Positions 13,412-16,366 of a stretch of 16,366 bases of DNA are shown one piece after another (the first letter of the stretch is position 1; every line of letters starts with the position of its first letter). The notes beneath the pieces were generated by a model. That model made no database searches. It was not told where the DNA came from and saw nothing but the letters and a program-made list of their open reading frames with translations. The position numbers and the translations under genes were made by a program. The DNA lies in assembly GCA_905479515.1 (NCBI GenBank), contig CAJQMX010000070.1:1-16366 (forward strand), written 5' to 3'. Origin of the DNA: an uncultured Parasphingopyxis sp. (GTDB lineage Bacteria; Pseudomonadota; Alphaproteobacteria; Sphingomonadales; Sphingomonadaceae).

Positions 13412-15343
13412 ATGAGATCGACACGACCATCTGGCATGGCTTTGATAGACGACCCGCAGGTGAGCATGCTGTTGGGCGAGATCAGCGATTTTGCCGTATT
13501 TGCTCTGGATGTTGATGGAATTTGTACGGATTGGACGCCGATTTCCAGCAGCTATAAAGTTGCGCCAGTAAATGAAGTGGTCGGCTATCCGCTTGAGAAA
13601 TTCTATCCAGCTGAAGAGAAGAAAGCCGGTCGCTATTGGGAAAATTTGCGAATCGCCAAGGATGAAGGGCGGCTGGATACCGTGGGCATGCGCAAGCGCT
13701 GGGATGGCAGTGAAGCCTGGACGCGGATCAGCATCGTCAAGAAGGTGGATTCCTCCGGTCAGCATATCGGCTTTGTCGGCATCGTCTATGACGAATCCAG
13801 ACAGCACATTGCGGACCGGGCACTCCATGCCAGCGAAGAGGCGTTCCAAACCCTTGTTCAGGGCTTGCACGATCATGCAATCGTCATGCTCAGCCCGGAC
13901 GGCAAGGTAACCAACTGGAACGCCGGCGCGGAAAAGATAAAAGGCTATTGTGCCGAACAAATTATCGGCCAGCATTTTTCGGTTTTTCACATTGAAGTCG
14001 AGCGCGATCGCGGTCTGGCCGATCAGATTCTTGAACAGGCGCGGATTGCCGGGCGGTTCCGCGAAGAAGGTTGGCGTGTGCGCCGCAATGGTGAACGTTT
14101 TCGCGCAGAAGTTCATATTCAGGCGATTCACGACGAAGCTGGAGAAATTATCGGATTCGGCAATATTACGCGTGATATTACTGAGCAATATGAGGCGAGG
14201 CAGAATTTGGCTGCGACCCAGGAAGCGCTCAATCAATCGGAGAAGCTTCGTTCACTGGGAGAACTGACGGGCGGTATCGCGCATGATTTCAATAATTTGC
14301 TGACGGTAGTCCGGGGATCGGCGGAGCTTCTGAAAAGCCAAACCTTGTCTGCCGAAAAGAAGATTCGCCATTTGGATGCGATCGTTGAAACGGCCGATCG
14401 CGCTGCCGAGCTTACGGGTCAGCTTCTCTCTTTTGCCCGGAGGCAGCCGCTCCAACCCAAAAATACTGATTTGAATTCCGTGATATTCAACATGACTGAA
14501 CTTCTGAAGCGCACGCTTGGCGGGGGTGTGAGCATTCTCCAGACACCGGGTTCGGATCTCTGGGATGTACTGGTCGACCCGGTCCAGCTGGAAAACCTCA
14601 TTCTCAATGCAGCGATCAATGCGCGTCATGCAATGGAAGGGGCTGGCACACTGACTTTGGCCACCCAAAATGTACGCGGTGCTGACAGTGATGAAATCTG
14701 TCTGTCAATCTCGGATACGGGATCCGGAATTGCGCCTGACATACTGGATCATGTGTTCGAACCCTTTTTTACAACACGGGTGCCGGGCGAGGGCACGGGT
14801 TTGGGCTTGTCCCAGGCATATGGTTTCGCGGCCCAATCAGGCGGACGACTGGAAATTCATAGCGAAGTCGGCCGTGGTACGACTTTGAGCCTTTATCTCC
14901 CGCGTGCTGAATCCTCTACGAATGTCGGTGACGAGCATCTTGACGGAAATGCACAGGGTGACGTGCCGCCGGGTACGCGCGTCCTCCTTGTCGAAGACAG
15001 CCGGACTGTCGCAGTTTTCGCGCAATCGCTGCTTGCAGATATGGGCTGCGAAGTTGTGCATGCCAAATGTGCCGAAGAAGCGCTTGTTGCGCTTGATAAC
15101 GAACCAAGTGGCTTTGATATAATCTTTTCCGATATCATTATGCCGGGATTGAGTGGGCTTGATCTGGCGGCAAAGATTCGCAGCCAGAAGCCAACGCTGC
15201 CGATCCTGCTTGCGACCGGCTATAGCGAAGCGGCCGCGCGGGGTGAGGGCGGCGAATTCCCGATCCTGCCCAAACCGTATAAGCGCCATACGCTGTCGGC
15301 GAAGCTCTGCGAAACAATGGAAGCGCTTAGCGAAGCCGCATAA
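13412..15343 (+). CDS. PAS-PAS hybrid sensor histidine kinase with C-terminal receiver domain
   Basis: A 643-residue cytoplasmic hybrid kinase; no signal peptide or membrane segment is seen. Order: PAS-1 (about 20–130, DFAVFALDVDGICTDW … GFVGIVYDESR); PAS-2 (about 141–257, ending IIGFGNITRDITEQY); dimerisation/phosphoacceptor region with H291 (LGELTGGIAHDFNNLLT); HATPase with N box (LENLILNAAINARHAM, N395/N399), G1 DTGSGI (435–440), F box FEPFFTT (449–455), G2 GTGLGLS (461–467); receiver (about 522–640) with E528, D529, phosphoacceptor D574 (FSDIIMPGLSG), T602 and K621. Neither PAS domain shows the LOV photocysteine motif, so signal and ligand are unknown. The frame opens at 13103, inside hslV, so that is not the start; ATGs at 13412 and 13436 are both possible and neither has a clear ribosome binding site. 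No partner regulator or HPt lies nearby. Confidence 0.93.
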   Translation: MRSTRPSGMALIDDPQVSMLLGEISDFAVFALDVDGICTDWTPISSSYKVAPVNEVVGYPLEKFYPAEEKKAGRYWENLRIAKDEGRLDTVGMRKRWDGSEAWTRISIVKKVDSSGQHIGFVGIVYDESRQHIADRALHASEEAFQTLVQGLHDHAIVMLSPDGKVTNWNAGAEKIKGYCAEQIIGQHFSVFHIEVERDRGLADQILEQARIAGRFREEGWRVRRNGERFRAEVHIQAIHDEAGEIIGFGNITRDITEQYEARQNLAATQEALNQSEKLRSLGELTGGIAHDFNNLLTVVRGSAELLKSQTLSAEKKIRHLDAIVETADRAAELTGQLLSFARRQPLQPKNTDLNSVIFNMTELLKRTLGGGVSILQTPGSDLWDVLVDPVQLENLILNAAINARHAMEGAGTLTLATQNVRGADSDEICLSISDTGSGIAPDILDHVFEPFFTTRVPGEGTGLGLSQAYGFAAQSGGRLEIHSEVGRGTTLSLYLPRAESSTNVGDEHLDGNAQGDVPPGTRVLLVEDSRTVAVFAQSLLADMGCEVVHAKCAEEALVALDNEPSGFDIIFSDIIMPGLSGLDLAAKIRSQKPTLPILLATGYSEAAARGEGGEFPILPKPYKRHTLSAKLCETMEALSEAA

Positions 15344-15399
15344 CGCCAGTTTCAGTCGAAAATCTGGAGATCAAAAGCGTCTGTCCTGGATGATGCTGA

Positions 15400-15810
15400 T
15401 CAATCTGTACCCTTGATTTTCCCCCATTGGCGCGCGGCCGTATAGCCCAGATACCCAGTGCCAAAGAGCGCATAGAGCGGTTCGGGTATGCCCTCCAGAT
15501 AAGCGTTCATTCCGGCCGCGATATTGTTCGCGGCTTCGGGGCGGAAAGCCGCCAGCAATCCCATGGGCAGCGCCCAGAGCAACAGAATATACATCACGTA
15601 AAGAAAGCTCGGCCTCGCGCGGCTGGTCCAGGGGTCATTCGACTGAGCCTCGGCGATGATCGCTGAAAGTTGGGAGCGGATCGTTTCGGCCTCTTGTGTG
15701 CCTTCCAGTTCAAGCAGCTCGAGCTTGGCCCGGTCCCGGGCCTCGCGATCGGGCAGCACCCGGTCTATAATGGTGGAAAGGGGGCCGAGCAGGCCGGTCA
15801 GAATGGACAT
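15400..15810 (-). CDS. Holin-like protein, GTA 3TM-holin family
   Basis: A 136-residue membrane protein matching the 'holin of 3TMs for gene-transfer release' family. Key blocks are the N-terminal hydrophobic MSILTGLLGPLSTIIDRVLP, a helical, charged middle (DREARDRAKLELLELEG), DPWTSRARPSFLYVMYILLL leading into a strong transmembrane segment (about 69–89) and a second hydrophobic segment near 110–125 (EPLYALFGTGYLGY). A short Lys-rich tail ends GKIKGTD. The start is decided by the ribosome binding site AAGGAG at 15817–15822, which has an ideal 6-nt spacer to the ATG at 15810; the in-frame ATG at 15816 would touch it. No endolysin, phage or other GTA genes are in view. Such proteins help lyse cells for gene-transfer-agent release in some alphaproteobacteria; activity here is inferred. 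Confidence 0.88.
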   Translation of the reverse strand: MSILTGLLGPLSTIIDRVLPDREARDRAKLELLELEGTQEAETIRSQLSAIIAEAQSNDPWTSRARPSFLYVMYILLLWALPMGLLAAFRPEAANNIAAGMNAYLEGIPEPLYALFGTGYLGYTAARQWGKIKGTD

Positions 15811-15816
15811 GCGCAT

Positions 15817-15822
15817 CTCCTT
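15817..15822 (-). promoter_or_regulatory. Ribosome binding site AAGGAG of the holin-like gene
   Basis: AAGGAG on the minus strand lies 6 nt before the ATG at 15810 and directly abuts the in-frame ATG at 15816. This spacing selects the inner ATG as the true start. Confidence 0.75.
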
Positions 15823-15843
15823 GGCGAATCATTGTTCATTGTA

Positions 15844-15860
15844 ATAACCTATATGGTTAT
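15844..15860. promoter_or_regulatory. AT-rich palindrome upstream of the holin-like gene
   Basis: ATAACC (15844–15849) and GGTTAT (15855–15860) are perfect inverse halves around TATAT. The site lies 34–50 bp upstream of the holin-like start, in the 144-bp gap to the tRNA gene, and its AT content stands out from the GC-rich surroundings. It may be an operator or part of a promoter; no regulator is known. Confidence 0.35.
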
Positions 15861-15954
15861 CTGTAGGACATGAAAATATCGCCACAGGCTATGGCTGCCC
15901 GCTTTGAAGGCGGTTCAGGTCCAGCGATAATGATGGAAATTGGGTGGGAGTGAC

Positions 15955-16031
15955 TGGTCGGGGCGACTGGATTCGAACCAGCGACCTCCACACCCCCAGT
16001 ATGATGCGCTACCAGGCTGCGCTACGCCCCG
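15955..16031 (-). tRNA. tRNA-Pro (anticodon GGG)
   Basis: Read on the minus strand, the 77 nt fold as a complete cloverleaf. The acceptor stem is CGGGGCG with CGCCCCG, the D stem is GCGC with GCGC enclosing AGCCTGGTA, and the anticodon stem is TCATA with TGTGG. The loop CTGGGGG places GGG at positions 34–36. The T arm is GCTGG-TTCGAAT-CCAGT, the discriminator is A, and CCA is encoded (15955–15957). GGG reads proline codons CCC and CCU. Length and arms are normal. No clear strong promoter was picked in the 89 bp before it. Confidence 0.96.
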
Positions 16032-16120
16032 ACCGAGGGGGCGCGATGTAAATCCGATGGCCCGTCAATGCAAGCTCGGTCGACAGCCTAATTTTTCGCC
16101 GTGCTGGCTGCGCCCGCTAC

Positions 16121-16366
16121 TCAGCCTTCGCCGATCAGCGTATTGCCAGCTTCGGCGGGATAGCTCTTTACGCTGATACCCAGAATATTGGCCCCGGCCA
16201 TTGCCTTGTTGAAGGTTGCCATATGCGGGGATTGCGAATGCGCCGTCAGCGCTTCCTGACTTTCCCAGATTTCGGTTATCAGCATCGTGTCCGGATCTTC
16301 GACGGCCCGGCCATAGGTATAGCTGATACAGCCATCTTCCTTGCGTGTTTCCTCGAGCATGGCGAT
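16121..16366 (-). CDS. Antibiotic biosynthesis monooxygenase (ABM) domain protein, partial (N-terminus off window)
   Basis: The last 81 residues of a small ABM-fold protein. EETRKEDGCISYTYGRAVEDPD, then MLITEIWESQEALTAHSQSPHMATFNKAM, is the standard ABM core with the EIW and AHSQSPHM segments, ending in a short tail. The frame stays open to the window edge (the codons before the internal ATG at 16360 read I-A), so the true start lies further right. These small dimeric ferredoxin-like proteins act as quinol monooxygenases (YgiN type) or as regulatory domains; which one is not decidable here. It is 89 bp from the tRNA gene on the same strand. Confidence 0.85.
   Translation of the reverse strand: MAMLEETRKEDGCISYTYGRAVEDPDTMLITEIWESQEALTAHSQSPHMATFNKAMAGANILGISVKSYPAEAGNTLIGEG

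Noticed and set aside
15955..16031. tRNA-Pro as an integration site (attachment repeat)
   Set aside because: I looked for a second copy of the tRNA 3' end in the window and saw none, and no integrase is present; an element boundary outside the window cannot be excluded.
16032..16120. Promoter for tRNA-Pro (TTGCAT, 17 nt, TACATC on the minus strand)
   Set aside because: Spacing fits but both hexamers are poor; not enough to call.

Overview
The window is chromosomal core DNA from an alphaproteobacterium, most likely of the order Sphingomonadales. The inference rests on GC-rich, tightly packed genes, a fur–plsC–miaB block joined to tsaB–rimI, a Ros/MucR regulator, Nfu with a fused Nfu_N domain, a GTA-type 3TM holin-like protein, and the HslV/HslU pair. 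Genus cannot be settled by reading alone. No insertion sequence, CRISPR array, rRNA or prophage was found. Both window edges cut genes (miaB on the left, a small monooxygenase on the right).

Region 1 (1–5931, all minus strand, read right to left): nfu, a RutE-type nitroreductase, tsaB, rimI, mucR, fur, two tandem plsC-type acyltransferases, miaB. Several junctions are coupled: rimI/tsaB and plsC/plsC overlap by 4 bp, and other gaps are 8–25 bp. The train is broken around mucR. A TATAAT box lies before mucR, and a convincing intrinsic terminator (3070–3103) lies between mucR and fur. I therefore read three units: nfu–nitroreductase–tsaB–rimI, mucR, and fur–plsC–plsC–miaB. Shared themes are iron and Fe-S handling (Nfu, Fur, MiaB), modification of tRNA position 37 (TsaB for t6A, MiaB for ms2-i6A) and phospholipid acylation.

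Region 2 (6070–9128): a DUF2461 protein divergent from nfu, then a DEAD-box RNA helicase with a 249-nt upstream leader containing a perfect hairpin, and a convergent aspartyl/asparaginyl beta-hydroxylase-family protein.

Region 3 (9281–11404): an exported methyltransferase-fold protein meets, tail to tail with 3 bp between, a lipoprotein with a thioredoxin-like CxxC fold. A membrane-anchored unknown protein follows, ending at an 8-bp stem shared with hslU.

Region 4 (11409–15343): hslV–hslU (ATP-dependent protease) on the minus strand with a strong sigma-32-like promoter placed almost on the hslV start codon. Divergent from it is a PAS-PAS hybrid histidine kinase with a C-terminal receiver domain. 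The short gap between them carries two perfect inverted repeats.

Region 5 (15400–16366): a lone GTA-type holin-like protein, a tRNA-Pro(GGG) with encoded CCA, and the C-terminal part of an antibiotic-biosynthesis-monooxygenase-like protein. I found no clearly new multi-gene system. The points most worth checking are the hslV promoter geometry, the operators before the kinase, the homopolymer runs at the mucR start, the exported methyltransferase and the solitary holin.
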